Assembly (NCBI GenBank): GCA_015501055.1 | Contig: JADNYV010000006.1 | Coordinates: 558,001-622,000, forward strand | DNA: 64,000 nt | From: Mucidula mucida | Lineage: Eukaryota; Basidiomycota; Agaricomycetes; Agaricales; Physalacriaceae | Direction: 5' to 3' | Shown here: piece by piece, positions 1 through 13,053 of the stretch | Layout of the letters: each line of letters opens with the position of its first letter | Position numbering within the stretch: position 1 is the first letter of the stretch | Position numbers and translations under genes: made by a program | The notes under the pieces: model-generated | What the model was told of the DNA's origin: nothing | Database searches by the model: none | Seen by the model: only the letters and a program-made list of their open reading frames with translations

Positions 1-2973
1 CAGCGACAGACCGCTGGATGATGTAGTCGTCATCGAACGTGATGAACGCGTACGCAATGGCGGAGATGACAGGCTTCCATACGGATTTGAAAATATCGAT
101 GTCGAAGTGTGACGTATTGGCCACCATGAGATCACCTGAAAGCACAGTGAGAAGTGAAAGTAGGTGGCGTAATTGGGATGAACGCACCGGCTTGTCGTGA
201 ACGAGTAAGCAACTCTTTCCAAGCATACTCGAAACCGAGCTGGCCAGTATGTTCTTCAGGCATGACAATCTCATGTTTTCGAATTGAGTCATAGATGTTT
301 TGCTGGTAGATGTCAGGACTGGCAAAAGTGATGTAGAAATTGACACGAACCAGATATGCCGGCGAAAAGTCTCCCCCATTGTTGACGCCTCTCAAGTTCT
401 TCTGAAAATCTTCGAAGCTCATTCGTTTCTTTGGTACCGTGTGAGTAACAATGCACGCAGACAGAATGATTGAGCATACCCGAACTTGTGGATTGTGCTG
501 ATCAGTGTTGAGCATTATGACAGCAAACGCCAGCACGAAAACAGCATCTTCACTTTTAATCTCAGCTAGAGCGAAAAGTCAGCGAGAGCTACACGCGATA
601 CTCATGACTACCTACCAGGCTGAGTTGCGAAGTAGATGGACGCATATGTCTCCGTGATGCGGGATATCTGCTGAGCCTCTCCAGGAAGTCGGAAAGCCTC
701 TAACAGCTCACGCATGGCATCCGCCATAGGTTTCTAACCAAGTCAAGACATTATACGAACGTCAGAGAGAATACTCACATCCTTGAAATCGAACAAGCCT
801 ATGAATGCCCTCAGGATTTCGATGTTATCAGGTTTGGAGATAAAATCCCCTAGTAAGCGTTTGTCTAAACGAGAACAGCTCTTTAGAAATTTTGCTAGGC
901 TTTGCGCTTTCGACACCTCCGAGGATAGGTCCGCGTAGATCAATCCGTTTTCCTCTAGGAAGGCCAACCCAGTCTTGGGTTTCGCATTGAATTTTGACGC
1001 GGCAGATAGGATTAGTTTCTTCTGCGACTTGATTTGCATAAGTGACTCCGGCGCCGGATATTCCTTTTAGCTGATCAACGATGACGAAGTATCTCAGTAA
1101 ACAATGACTTACTGACGGCCACGACTGAGAAGCCTAGGGATCTATCAGTACGCACGCACGGAAGAGAGAAAGCAAAACTGACGCCTTGGGCGCGATTGGC
1201 CATATCGTTGACAAATGCTAACAGAAGATCCAAACAGAGAAATTGGGCATTTTGTTGTTGGATGTCCAAGTGATCATGATGATGAATGGGATACACAGAC
1301 TACAGAATTGTCAGAAAGCTGATCGACAAGTACAAAGCGATCTCTACCTTGGTCAAAAATTCAATCAGGCGTTCCAACAAGTTTTCACAATTGATATCAC
1401 AGTCATAGTTGGTATATACGTCCACCATAAAGCTCGAATGCCGAGCGATTTGATTCAAGGTTTCGAGAAGTAGATCACGAGTTTGCCCTTGGGCGGGAGG
1501 GACAAGAGGTCGCGGTTGGGTACTATTGTCCTTCTCCTGCTCTGCAGGAGCTAGTAAAGGTGTCTCCGGGGCAGGAGTTCCCGGTCGCGGTGAGCCAGCA
1601 TAAGTAGTAGCTCTCTTGTTTAGTTGCTTGGGTGTCGGAAGGGGGGGAGCCAGCCGATCAATAGTGAAAGCCAGAAAGAGCTCTTGCTGTAGTTTAAGAT
1701 GGCGTCGCATGGTATCAAACATAGTCGAGATAGTGCGCAGAGCAGCATGGAGTACGGAGGTGTTGTCAGAGCGTGCGAGTTGGAAGAGGAATTTGCATCC
1801 GGGATCAATGATAAGGGCTTTCAGTGAAGGGAAATCTGGGATTCGAGGACCAGCCTCTTCAAAGGCGGTGTTGAGAATTCCCAAGACAGTTAGACGCGTT
1901 GAATCTGTGTGCTTCTGATCATTGGGATCTAGCACGTTGACCAAGACGCGCAGGAGTTCCAGTATAGACGGGAGTCCGTCTAGTCTTTGATCAGTCATGT
2001 TCTTGTCAAGAAGACTATTGCTCACATTGAATTCGCGGCCCAGCAGAGACTGGAGGTTCAGGCGCTGATGTCGATGCGTCATCCCCGATAGTACTGGATG
2101 CATCATCTGTCGCAACCGACATTTTGACCTCTCCTTCGATTTCTTCAAGGTTTGCATTCAACTTATCCTCTTCCAAAACTGCATCCAGGACGTGTAGACG
2201 CGAGAAACACGTTTGGACGAGAGTGTTCATGGTAAACTCAGCGGACCGTCTTAGGGTCTCTGTTCTGCCTTTAGCAACGAATGTGAATAGATATAAGATA
2301 TGCGCACCACTCAGACGCATCTGGCATGCTGTCGTCAACACTGTTTCCAACATCTCGCAAACTTCCACGTCCCCGAGGACACTCCCGAATCCACACAGAC
2401 AATCCTGAATGATAGCCATAATCTTCAATAGAACCACTTCATCGCCAGAAGAGTCGCTAGGTTCGAACTTGCAGTGTGACACGGTGCTGCTAAGCTCGAC
2501 GAGGCCCGCATCAAGGTCGACGGAGCTGGTCGAAATGATCCCGCAAGTAAAGAACTTGTGAAGAGAGGAAAGCGCCGCGGACGTGATGGGCCCAGTAGAA
2601 AGCGGTGATCTGATAATGGCAAAGAAAGGACCGAGGATGGACGGCAACGGAACGCTCGATACATCTACATGACTTGTTAAGCCGTGCACCCACAGCCTTG
2701 GCCACGATACACACCTTCAACGTCGCGCATTGCCCGCTTGAGCTCCTGGAAACCAGCCATGAGATCAATCTCCTTGTTGAGACTACGCCTGTTCTCAACA
2801 TCGTGTACCGGCGTCGACATTCGGAGACCCATGTTGCTGCCCAGCGCGGATGCTCTTGTATTCATAAAGTATGTTGTCGCCGCCCACCGCGAGTTTTTGC
2901 GCATTGCCGACGTAACGGACAGGATCTCCGAGTACAAGACATGTTTTTGGGACACCGTCCGGCGCGTCGACAT
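1..2973 (-). CDS. ARF guanine-nucleotide exchange factor, Gea/GBF1 class (3' part outside window)
   Basis: Large Sec7-family factor that activates ARF GTPases at the Golgi for COPI coat assembly. The N-terminal exon (2715-2973) carries the family's opening motif [13 protein letters not shown] 50-nt intron (2665-2714) joins it in phase to the next exon, so the start at 2973 is well placed. The middle exons match the DCB/HUS region, including the stretch [16 protein letters not shown] near 1350. The Sec7 domain begins near 1000 ([14 protein letters not shown]). Its catalytic glutamic finger FRLPGEAQ lies near 690, and the conserved [12 protein letters not shown] follows near 500. The Sec7 end and all C-terminal HDS domains lie beyond position 1, so the gene is truncated only by the window edge. 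Several 50-60 nt introns interrupt it. Class assignment (Gea/GBF1 rather than BIG/Sec7) rests on the N-terminus and the finger sequence. Confidence 0.92.
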
Positions 2974-3189
2974 GGAAGATGGAAATACAGGAATGATCGG
3001 ACACGACCGAGCACAACTGACACGAATGGCGTTGGCTGACGTAACGTTATACTTTAAGAAAGAGTATTATATTGCGACTGTAGGATAGTGGGGACCAGAA
3101 GGTAGATAGCACTTGATAGGTATAAAGAAAAGGGAAAGAGCAAGTAAAAATCCGAAACCAAACCAACACAATCCACACAAGACAAGTCC

Positions 3190-4932
3190 TCAAAGAACGG
3201 GCCAGCTGCCCTCGGCCTTCCATTTCTCGATGGTATCTTTGATCGTTTCATGGTCGTAATTGGGCCGCTTTAGTTGGTATCCAACCACCTGCTTGATCTT
3301 GTCGTTGCTCAAGCCGACAACGATTTTCTCCAAGTTATACTGATCCATGTATGCGGAGAGCGGTGTATTGGGACACGGAGGATTCGACTTCGTAACCATT
3401 TCAGTCCATGCACTGACGTGAAGCTCGTTGATATCTTCAACAATGTCGTCCTTCAACTACAACTCACGTCAATATCTGACGCCGAGTCGACGATTGGAAC
3501 CAACCTTGAAAAGCGTGTTTTCCACGAAGTTGAAGAATTCGAAAGTTGTTCCAAAGAAATCCGTCGTAAGCTGTCCAGTCTCCAGTAACGTCATTTTGGA
3601 GTCGTCGGTCTGTAGACGTTGAAACACAATCATAGAGTGGATCAATGACATACCAGATTGAACAGAGGAGCAATCATCTTCTTATCGTGTGGCGGCATGC
3701 CTTCTACTTCTTTCGTCTTGCTCTTTTCGTTGTGGAAGGGAATGTCTTCACCTGCCGCGCCGTCAGCGGCTTTCCTCCCCAAAGGAGCCATCCACTCTGC
3801 ACAAGCCCACAGCCCTCCTGCGATGTCCTCTGAGTGTACGGTGTGATTGGGGTGTTTGCCTGGGGACCATCTGAAGCGACAGATGAGATGAGCATAAGGT
3901 TAACAGGAGTGAAGAGCATACAAGGATTTCATGGGTTTCTTCATATACCCGTACACGGCGGCCACGGTGATGAAAGAAGGCACTTTCAGTAAAATTCAAC
4001 TCCAGCAAATGGACAGATCGCGGGAGACACCTACTGATACCGTAATTGATGTAGGGACCATATCCAAGTCCCACTCGGAGTATGACCAGGTTGAGACTAT
4101 TGAAGTCAGCATGTAGTCGCGAGAGATAGGTTCACCACGCACTCTTCAATGCCCGCCAGTATCCGAAGTGTTTCGTGCCACCACGTCCCTACGGTCCCTG
4201 ATGGTTTGGGATCTTGTTTCTCGTCAAACGAGCCTTTGCTCGCGGTATCATAGAAAGGCATCTGAAGGCGAACGTAAGCCTTGACCTTGCGTTTCGCAGC
4301 TTCAGTGCCGAGCATTCGTGCGACGTTGCATGTCGTTGTGATTTGTATCTTGGAGTTGTGGTATGTAAGACGGAAATGAAATGAGATGATGTCGAGACAA
4401 AGGACCTACCATTTCCGTACGATCCTGGCGAACCTCTCCCGTCAAGTCGAAGACGTAATCGTAAGGGTCTTGACCCTCTGGTGGGTCGAAGAGCGATGGA
4501 ATCATGGCTGTGGACAAGTGAGCTAGGACGTCGCGAGCGAGAAAAGTTGACGCACATGGTACAGTGAGATTGGCCTGCTTATAGTCGACCTCGGGCTTGT
4601 TGAGGATTTTGGGAAAGTCTGCACCAATATAGCTGTAAGAGATGAGTGCATGAAGGTGCTGTATCGAGCAGGAACACGGACGTCGTGGGCGGGGCGACCG
4701 AATACTTGTCAATGATGCGCGCATGCTGTTGAGCGGGATAAGGACCATGTCGATGTACGATCCGGACTGCTGCTCACCGAAACCAGCGGTTCTCCTTCCA
4801 GAGGGACCAGATGGGCGGCCAGCGCGCGCGAGTAGGTGTTGAGACCGCCTGCGAGCGGCGATGAGCGCGATGGAAAAGCGGAAGTCAGAGACACCGACCA
4901 AAGATTAGAACACTGGGCTTCTTGGCCGCCAT
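3190..4932 (-). CDS. NAD-dependent epimerase/dehydratase-like protein
   Basis: Member of a fungal family annotated as NAD-dependent epimerase/dehydratase (extended short-chain dehydrogenase fold); the substrate is not known to me. The start at 4932 gives MAAKKPSVLIFG, a beta strand leading after an intron into GGLNTYSRALAAHLVP, the nucleotide-binding turn. Further exons read IGADFPKILNKPEVDYKQANLTVP, DPYDYVFDLTGEVRQDR, EAAKRKVKAYVRLQMPFYDT, YGPYINYG and FFGTTFEFFNFVENTLF, and the C-terminus ends SWPVL at 3190. About eight short introns are needed. The order of blocks agrees with the full-length family, so the gene looks intact. It lies tail-to-head between the ARF-GEF gene and the hydroxyisobutyrate dehydrogenase, all on the minus strand. 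Confidence 0.82.
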
Positions 4933-5335
4933 CGTGCGCAACGTTGTGCTAAAGAAAAGGAAAGAACGCTGGTAAAGCTGGCGGTAGCTGTGCAACCAGA
5001 AAAGTAGAAATATACGATAAGTAAGAGGATAAGAAATAACAACTCGGTCAAAACAGTGACCAGTCTAGGAAATGATTTGTCAGCATTAAATGCTCAATGG
5101 TGTGTGCGCCTCCAGCCCGCCTACAGTATCCTAGCGACACTACTCCAGGCCCGCTTATTGTATGTAATGCGTTTCAGTGAGGAATGTCCATTTTCCACGT
5201 TCAACAAAACGGAAGCAAAAGACTACTTGGCCGACTCGGAGTATACCGATCGACTGTGGGTCACAGTGTGTCCCTCCCTCTTAGTCTGCTCTGCCACAAA
5301 GCATCAATTCTAAACAGATTTCGTTCACAGTGAAG
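4933..5335. other. intergenic, no gene supported
   Basis: 403-bp stretch between the start of the epimerase-like gene and the stop of the dehydrogenase gene. It presumably holds the promoter of the former and the 3' end of the latter. An 85-codon plus-strand frame (5056-5313) has no recognisable motif. Confidence 0.5.
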
Positions 5336-6573
5336 CTACTTCTTGGATAAGAACTGATACACAGACGAAAAGTCCTTGTTCTCGAGATCTGGCTCATCTT
5401 TTATCATGTCAGCGTATATGCTTTGCGCAACCAGTCCAAGCGGCATTGCTGTTGAGGTCTGGTTCCCAATATCTGTAGCAAGACGCAAGTCCTTGATAAC
5501 GGTTAGGCCTGGCGCAAGTAGGGTCAAGGTTTCCAACCGCACCTTGAGCATCAAGCTAGACGCAAAGCCGCCGTTGTAGTCGCGTTCACAAGGCGGCGAA
5601 AGCTCCGGTAATGCCTTAGGTACAGGATTGTTGACGGATAACGACCAGCAATTTCCAGTCGATGAACTTATGACACTGGACAAGACAACAGGATCCAACC
5701 CGAGTTTCTGCCCTAGCAGCATAGCTTCGGCTGTCGCTATCTGCTGCACGCCTAACATGAGCTGTATATGTTGTCAGCCGCAACATGAGGGCATCAACAT
5801 ATCTCATCTCACGTTGTTACATATTTTAGCACCAAGTCCAGCACCAGAAGGACCGCAATGGATGATTCGTTGACCCATTAGAGACAGAATAGGATGAGAC
5901 TGGATGTACGCCTCTTCCGGTCCTCCTACGAGGAAGGACAATGTACCCGCCTTTGCGCCAGTTACACCTACGCGATTCTGATTAACCGATATGAAAGCGC
6001 AACCGGAGTCGAATGGATCCAATCGAATTGGCCCTTGCGCCAAATATCAATTAACTCACCACCAGACACAGGTGCATCGACCATAGCAACACCGAGTCCA
6101 TTCAATTTGGTCGCGACTTGCTGGGCAACAGACACGTCAAGAGTAGTCGAATCGATAGCAAGGGTTTCGTGAGCAATATCAGGGGACAAACTGGCCAGCG
6201 CAGGAAGTACATTTTCTTCGTAAACAGATTTGACGTGAGGCGAGGAGGGCAGCATGGTTATCAGAGTCCGGGAGGAAAGAGTAGCCCTAGACAATAGCAT
6301 CAATACACATGTTATTCAGAGAGGCCGGTAGTACTCTAAAGGCGTCTGGGCAATCGATATCTGAGCGCCAGGAAACTGTTTAGCAAAGTTGTTGCAAAAC
6401 TTGTACGTGTTGTCCTCAACAGCGTCGCAAACGATGAACCGGGCATCCTGCTCTCGGGCAAATGTCTTGGAGAAGAGATTGTATGCCATTTCAGAACCCA
6501 TGCGTCCGAGACCAATGAAGGCAATGCTCTTTGAGCGCATCTGCAGAGGATTCACTAGGCGAAATGGGGTCAT
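5336..6573 (-). CDS. 3-hydroxyisobutyrate dehydrogenase (6-phosphogluconate dehydrogenase-like)
   Basis: Oxidises 3-hydroxyisobutyrate to methylmalonate semialdehyde with NAD in mitochondrial valine breakdown. The N-terminal Rossmann motif IAFIGLGRMGSEMA follows the start. After an intron come the substrate loop MVDAPVSGG, then GAKAGTLSFLVGG, then GAGLGAKICNN with the catalytic lysine. The C-terminal domain contains NCWSLSVNNPVP and DYNGGFASSLMLK and ends at 5336. The 5' end is uncertain. ATG 6573 gives MTPFRLVNPLQMRSK before the Rossmann motif. An upstream ATG at 6710 opens an Arg-rich peptide resembling a mitochondrial targeting sequence, but it is out of frame unless an intron of weak consensus joins it. 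I chose 6573 as the conservative start. Confidence 0.88.
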
Positions 6574-7010
6574 CTTGAGCTGGACTGGTCGAATGACGGT
6601 TGGACGCGGCGGGAATGTGGGGTATGGGGCTGGGGTTGTCTCGTGACCGACCGGCTCTCGTGAACGATCCGAGCAGTCGGAACTGATTGACGCAGATTGA
6701 CACGCCACATTTGGATCCCAAGGCTGTCAAGGCACTAACGCGCCCCCGTACTCATTGTCAGCGAAAGATGAGGCGGCCTTGCTCGGTCTTGCATGGTTCA
6801 TCTGCGAATCTAAGGCACTCACGCTAGTCTTCAAAATGACTTCCGACCTTTCCCGATAACCGCTTCAAAACGCGGCCGGTCTAGGCGGTTAAATGGAACA
6901 TCCACTCTCCTCCTTCTAGGCCACTGCCACGCCGTTCTGTTCTTCTTGGTATTTCTGGAGCTTATAAGCCTCTAGCATCGGATTCTTGAAACTGCTTCAC
7001 AATCACCACC
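6574..7010. promoter_or_regulatory. divergent intergenic region between dehydrogenase and arrestin-like genes
   Basis: About 440 bp shared by two genes transcribed away from each other. It may include a 5' exon of the dehydrogenase (see its entry). A TATA-like TTATAAG lies about 45 bp upstream of the arrestin-like start at 7011. No further element is clear. Confidence 0.35.
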
Positions 7011-8580
7011 ATGGATTCGGACCTCCACCTCGACACGCATCTCCCTACATACGACATGGAGCTCTCACAGCTGTCGCCCACGTATTCTGAACATCCTGGC
7101 GCGTCTGAGATTATCCTCCATCCAGAACCTTTTGCACCGGAGATCTCTTCTTCCACCCAGCATTGGGTATGCGAAACGAAACACATGAAGATTGACTTGG
7201 GACCACATATCTGGGGCCTCAGCTCTCCAAGCTACGGCCTCAATGGCACCGTCATTGGCTCCGTCAAGTTTCTCGAGCAGCGCCAGAACGTCGAAGCCGT
7301 AACAGTTTCGGTTAGTCCGTTTACTTATCTCATTCTGTAGTAGCTAATTGAGTGCTACTCTTAGTTCGAGGGACGCTTGACTACTTTTCGCCCGTATCGT
7401 GGAACATCCAGCGATACAACGTCTTGCATTATTTCGCGTACCTTCCCCTTATACGTCTCATGTTGTGGATCCACGTTCAATTGGGATGAGGAACACACTT
7501 TCTCTATTCCTATCCCCAACGAAATAAACACTCCCGGCGGTGGCACTGCTCCCACACCTCCATCTTACAACTGCTACTTTTACGGCTCTGCTATGGAAGT
7601 CGCTTATTCCATCAAAATCGATATGGTGCACAAGGGGAGCAATATGATGAGAAAGCACGAAACGTACGTTTTGATGGCTTCAATCCGAAAGACGACATTC
7701 TTACTCATCCCATTGCTCAGCAAAGTCATACCCGTGTACTACCTTCCAAAATCCCAACCCTCAGAACCACCTCTCTCCGTGATACCCCGCCCTTCGCGCT
7801 TAAGCGAGGAGACAGACGTATACCTGCACTGGCTCGACCGTGTTCACACTATACCCGTTGTCCCTTCATGGGCAAACAGTAAATGCAAGTTAGAACTTGC
7901 GTCCTTCGCGCAATCCGTCTTTGTGAGTACCACACGAGAGATCTTTTGTTTCTAAAAGCTTATCGGATTGCCAGTTTTCGATACCCCACCCGCTGCAATA
8001 TTGCTCCGGAGAAGATATACCCTTCGCTATCAGCTTTGTATTTCCGACAGATCCAGCCCTCGCCAAGCTGTTAACCCGCTGTATACGCGTCATCCTACTT
8101 AAACGCATCACATTTGGCACCAAGAAAAAAGGCTTCAGTGGTGCGAAAGGGGATGACCCGGACAGTCTGCAGCACAACGAATGGGTCTTGACTTCGGGGA
8201 CCCTTAAATATCAGAATGAGTTTGCCGAGGGTGTTCGGCTGTTGAGGGGATATATCCGGGCGGGTGGATGCGGTAAAGAGACCTCCTGGAGTGTAGACTC
8301 CATCGGCGTTCAGGTACGTCTACAGTTCATTATCGTCTTGTCCATCGCGCTAATGCGCATGTAGTACGTCTTGCGTGTTGCAGTGACGCCACCGAAGCCC
8401 TTGGCCGACCACATTCCCAACTTCCAGTCAGAATTAGTTGTCGATGTCACAACCGACCATTGGGGACCTCTACCACACAGAGAACACTGCGCTATCAATG
8501 GCATACCTACTCCTGCAACTGGCCTCGCGAGTGACCCGCAAGCCAATTGGATTGGGAATACCGCTTATGCAGTCATCTGA
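7011..8580 (+). CDS. arrestin-like fold protein, uncharacterised
   Basis: Hypothetical basidiomycete-type protein that I read as arrestin-like. The N-terminal part is Pro/Ser-rich (THLPTYDMELSQLSPTYSE). It is followed by beta-strand-rich segments such as IWGLSSPSYGLNGTVIGSV and VTVSFEGRLTTF, typical of arrestin N-domains. Later exons include DIPFAISFVFPTDPALAKLL and SWSVDSIGVQYVLRVAVTPP, resembling an arrestin C-domain, and the protein ends IGNTAYAVI. At least three short introns are spliced, including one at about 7311-7365. Fungal arrestin-related proteins usually act as adaptors for ubiquitin ligases; no PPxY motif is visible, so that role is not assumed. The gene itself is secure and the family call moderate. 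Confidence 0.7.
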
Positions 8581-8829
8581 ACTCTGTTCACGTCTGTTCT
8601 TCTCGTGTTATTTATACATCCACTAGATGCACTGTATTTCTACGCCATTAACTGTAGCAACAATCCATTGGCCCTCGAATTCATTTTTCGTCCATAAAGT
8701 ATCTTGCTGCAAGAAGAAAGGGCGCTGTTGACAAACACAAGAAGCTCAAGAGCCCGGCAGATTCCGTAGTGCATGCCGATCGGCAAGACTCATTCTTCCT
8801 TTGACCTCCACCTTGCTTGCCTGTGCAAA

Positions 8830-10390
8830 ATGACAAATGTCGACAACTCCAATCTTATGGTCTCTGAAGCGCATCTGATCCTTGATCATGTATGAGTCGC
8901 TCTACTTTCAAAGGTTAGGTGCCGACGCGTCATTTTCAGTCGCGCAAACAGAAAGCAGAACGCACAAAGGACATCGGCTCTCCAATTCAACTTCCGGGAA
9001 AAGCTCTGGCCGTTCATGTACTCAAGAATGATGCTTGGATTGCTGAGAATACCACTGTAATCCGCAAGTTGGATTTGGAGGTGCGTCAACCGTAACTTAT
9101 ATACACATTCCTATGTTGAGCACGCTTTCTAGACCGGGAAAACACTTCAAATATACCGTGGTCACACCGGCCCAGTAACATGCATCGCGTTCTTTGAGCG
9201 AGATGGTCGCAAATATCTCGTCTCTGGCTCATGGGACATGGTATGTAGTCTTGATCATCCATCCGTGCGTCCTCGATTCTGACTTTGTACAGACGATCAA
9301 AATCTGGAACAGAGATGTGAGGTCCTTGAACCGTGCATGCGACAACTAACGGCGTCAGACTAAAGATCTCATCTCCTCCACGGAAGGGCACACGGACTTC
9401 GTCAAAACCCTTTTAATCGTGCCCAGTCTACAACTTCTGATCTCGGGAAGCTCAGATAAAATCGTCAGATTCTGGTCCGTTTTCACGGCGGATAGCTTGA
9501 GATACAGGCTGACGATGCAACAGGGATTTATCTACCATCAATGCTGGTCAGCCTCTGAGGAGTATAGGCTCCATTTCATCCCATACACGGCCAGTCGAGT
9601 GTCTTGCTGCAGGCGGCGTGTCCTCAACAGAACTCGAACTATGCACTGCAGACACAATGGGTGTCATCAAAGTATGGACTGTTCACAAAGCAGACGGCAG
9701 ATGGAAAAGCTCCCTGAAGTACGAGCTAAATCACCACCGAACCAGAATCAACGACATGTACTACGGGAATGATCAGCTCTGGACTGGTAAGAAGGTTGTC
9801 CAGTCTTCATCCATAAGAACGCTCACATGGCGGGGAAAGCATCTGCTGACGATACTGTACAAGTAGTCGCTCTGGATTCAGCTTCGGACGCGGACAAGAT
9901 ACCGCGTCTGATTGCACACCCAACTGCTGTTCGATGTCTACTGCCGATATCTCTCACGGACCTCGCTGAGCCATACCTGATAACGGGTGCTGATGATACC
10001 ATACGCTCTTATGACATTTCATCCTTGCAAGAACCAGACCTATTGGGTGTCGTTGACGCGCATTGGCACGATGTTACGGAGCTTCGTTTATGGATGCGTA
10101 CAACATCAGGAAACGACGGTCAAATCAGAGTAGAGCCCTGGGTCATTAGTGCAAGCTTGGATGGCACGTTGCGCAAGTGGAGGTTAGCTGGTAAGCGGTC
10201 ACTTTCTGGTTCGATCCCGCTTATTTTTCTGCGTCTTCAAGATCTTTTGAGTCCGCCACCACCACCTCCTGCTAGCAACCAACCATCTGCACCAGATATC
10301 TCACCGATTCCAGCTGTTCCAGAGGACAACGGTTTCCAGATGACGGAAGAAGAGGAACGAGAGCTTGCAGAACTCATGGATTCGGACTAG
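8830..10390 (+). CDS. WD40-repeat protein
   Basis: Beta-propeller protein of unknown partner. The start at 8830 (MTNVDNSN) is followed by a 5' exon spliced in phase to SRKQKAERTKDIGSP. WD units are readable in order: LQIYRGHTGPVTCIAFF...VSGSWDM, then TIKIWN, then EGHTDFVKTLLIV...SGSSDKIVRFW, then CTADTMGVIKVWTV, then HHRTRINDMYY...ASADDTVQV, then LITGADDTIRSYD, and ISASLDGTLRKWRLA near the end. The C-terminal tail has a proline run followed by an acidic helix rich in Glu, ending at 10390. Introns are short, some inside the WD repeats. The propeller assignment is clear but no specific ortholog is claimed. Confidence 0.85.
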
Positions 10391-10963
10391 ACACAGTTTT
10401 AGATGAAAAGACATCTTCCTTCTTAGAACTGCGCTCTATGACGAAGACGTGAATAAGCCCGAACTTCAAACAGCTTCTACCGGAGTCGGCATATCATCGA
10501 GCTGGTATGAACTACAGTGGTATCAGTATACGACACATTACTCCATAATACATCCAACCGTGAGTGTTAGGTATAGCACAATGTTCACTGTGCGTACATG
10601 CATCCCTTGTTGGGCCTGGAGTAAAAGTTGAGTTGCGCCACAGTGTGTCCACACTCAGGGGACCCTGAGATCACTATCATTTTCTCCGATCGGACACCAA
10701 CACCAGGACAGCACGATTCTATACAAAGATAACAAACATTGGCAGCCGCCTGGAACGCCTAATACGCTGCGCTGCGCTGCACCCTCCACACGCGTCTCTT
10801 TTATTTTTGGACGCGCCTTGGTCAGCTGGAGCGCGTTGATGGTAACGAAGCAGTCAGCAGATCCGTTTTCGTTTCGGCTACGTACACGGAGTTACAGCAA
10901 ACGCGTCGTATTTAACATGTTACGTCCACGGCTCATCCTTCGCAAACTTACCTCTCCTCACCC
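10391..10963. promoter_or_regulatory. intergenic; promoter of the serine hydrolase gene
   Basis: 573 bp between two plus-strand genes. No gene is supported. The last 60 bp before ATG 10964 are pyrimidine-rich (CTCATCC...CTCCTCACCC), as often seen ahead of fungal starts. Confidence 0.4.
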
Positions 10964-12940
10964 ATGAACTTGTCGCTCTTTTTCTCCATCCTCACACTCT
11001 TTCACATCACTCATGGTGCCCTCATCAGCTCCGAGACCCACCGGTACATCCAAGGCTTTCTCGAGCGATGGAATTCCTCTGGTATTGCTGTGGCAGTCAT
11101 AAAAAAGACGAACTCTACCTGGGAAACAGACTTTGGGTCGTATGGTATTGCCAGGAGCGACGGAACACCCGTAACTCCTGATACTGTGTTCTCAATTGCG
11201 TCGAATACGAAGTTGTTTACTACGCTCGCGGTGGGAACTTTGGCCAACATTACTTGGACAACCAAAGCCAAGGATGCATTTGGCGATCTTTGGGGTATGA
11301 TGGATGAGGTGATTGACGTCGGGGCTAATCTCCAAGACCTTGGTTCCCATCGTACTGGCCTGCCCGCACATGAGTACTTTGGTGGTCCTTTCGATGGCGG
11401 AGTCGGGGAGATGGTAAATGAAGATTTCCCCCCGTTTTTTGTTATGATGTTTGACCATATTTCAATTTGGCAGATCTCGAAACTGCGTTACCTGAAACCA
11501 TCGGCAGAGCTTCGTCAACAGTTCCAGTACAATAATCTCATGTACGAAGCTCTGTCCCATCTGGTCGTGCTACACTCCACCAAAAATCAAACATATGAGG
11601 AGTATGTCGGAGAGAAGTTCTTCCAACCTCTGAATATGACCTCTTCCACGTACTCTGTCAAAGAGGCTGAGAGCTCCGGTCTGTTGGCGAATTCATTTGT
11701 TCAACATGGTCGCGACCTCGCTTTTGGAATTCAAGGGACGGCGCGGGAGGTCGTTCCGTTCATGCTTCGTCCTGGCCAGGAGAACATCTGGGCCGGCGCA
11801 GCGGGAATCTTCTCAACCGCCAGAGACATGGTCAGTAATACGTCTCCATACAAGTCTTTCTGCGACTCATGAAGCCTTCGTACAGGTCAAATGGTTGTCC
11901 ATGATAACGAACAATGGCGTTGATCCTGTTTCTAATAACACAATTGTAAGCAGCGATATCATTACGCATGCTGCGAATGGTGTTTCTGTCTCAGCAGGAA
12001 CTGGCGATTTCCCTGAGCTGGTGAGATTTCACTCGTTCGCTTTGCGAAACTCCGAATTGACGCGTTTTATCAGAGTCCTCAAGTTTATGGGTGCGCGCAA
12101 TGGGGCTTTTCATACCGTGGTCATGAAACCGTTGAACATACGGGGCATAATCCCGGATATCACTCACAGGTATGCAAGTATTCTTCGTTAAGGATATGTA
12201 TGCATGTCTGCCCTTATAGGTTGCTCGCTACCCCAATGACAACATTGGCGTTATCGTTCTAACCAACAACGAGAACGCTTATTTTGTGGCGGAAGCGATC
12301 AAATATAGACTCACGGACGAATTGCTAGGACTCGACTTTGCCGACTGGGAGCCTAGGTCGGTTCTTAGCATCCGCAAAATTTTGTGCATCAAAACTAACT
12401 GTCCAAAATATCAGAGATCTTAACATTCAAACCACTTTCGCGGATGCCTACCAAGCTGTCACCATTCCGCAAAATCCAACGGATCCCTCCTTGCCGTACG
12501 CTGACATGGAAGGCACGTACTCCCACCCTGCCTACGGGACATTCAACGCCTGCTATATCGACACGTCCCCCTCTGAGGGCTGCGCCACTGCCGTAAACCA
12601 CCCAGTGATTCAGCAAGTCCTAGGAAACTCGACTACGCCCGCCTTGGTCATACCCTACCCAAGATACTGGGCCAAGTATATTTTGTTACAGCACTTTGAC
12701 GGCAATCTCTTCAACGCGTCCATGATATGGACGAACTGGGATATGCGACGTGAGGAGGGCTTCGAAACGAACATGGATGAGGTGACGGAGGGCGATGTGA
12801 TTACTGGACAGGATGCCCGCTATGTCGCGGAATGGCTTGACGGTCAGTGGGCTCTGCGCGGAAACTTCTGGGGGGCGTCAGGAGATGTAGTAATTCAGGT
12901 TGGCGAGGGCGATGGCGAGGTCGTCTTTGAAAGGGCTTAG
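10964..12940 (+). CDS. secreted beta-lactamase-like serine hydrolase
   Basis: Serine hydrolase of the class C beta-lactamase/penicillin-binding fold; fungal members are esterases or peptidases of mostly unknown substrate. The first about 18 residues (MNLSLFFSILTLFHITHG) form a signal peptide, so secretion is likely. The catalytic SxxK motif is visible as SIASNTKLF, followed by SHRTGLPAHEYFGG. The second motif appears as FQYNNLMYEALS (YxN). Later exons give PGQENIWAGAAGIFSTARDM, then a region with DNNIGVIVLTNNENAYF in a spliced frame. The C-terminal beta-rich domain ends VVFERA. Several introns of about 50-60 nt interrupt the second half. N-glycosylation sequons such as NSS and NMTS support a secreted fate. 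Nothing suggests an antibiotic-resistance role. Confidence 0.82.
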
Positions 12941-13053
12941 TTAGTATATCGGACTTTGGTCGCATCAGTGTTTGCTATCTTGGACTTTTAAAAAGTGCTG
13001 CTAAAGATGCATGGATATTAAAAATGGCTACAATCGATGTACAGCAAATATGC

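Noticed and set aside
5056..5313. 85-codon plus-strand frame in the gap before the dehydrogenase gene
   Set aside because: No motif, and it sits where the promoter of the minus-strand epimerase-like gene is expected.
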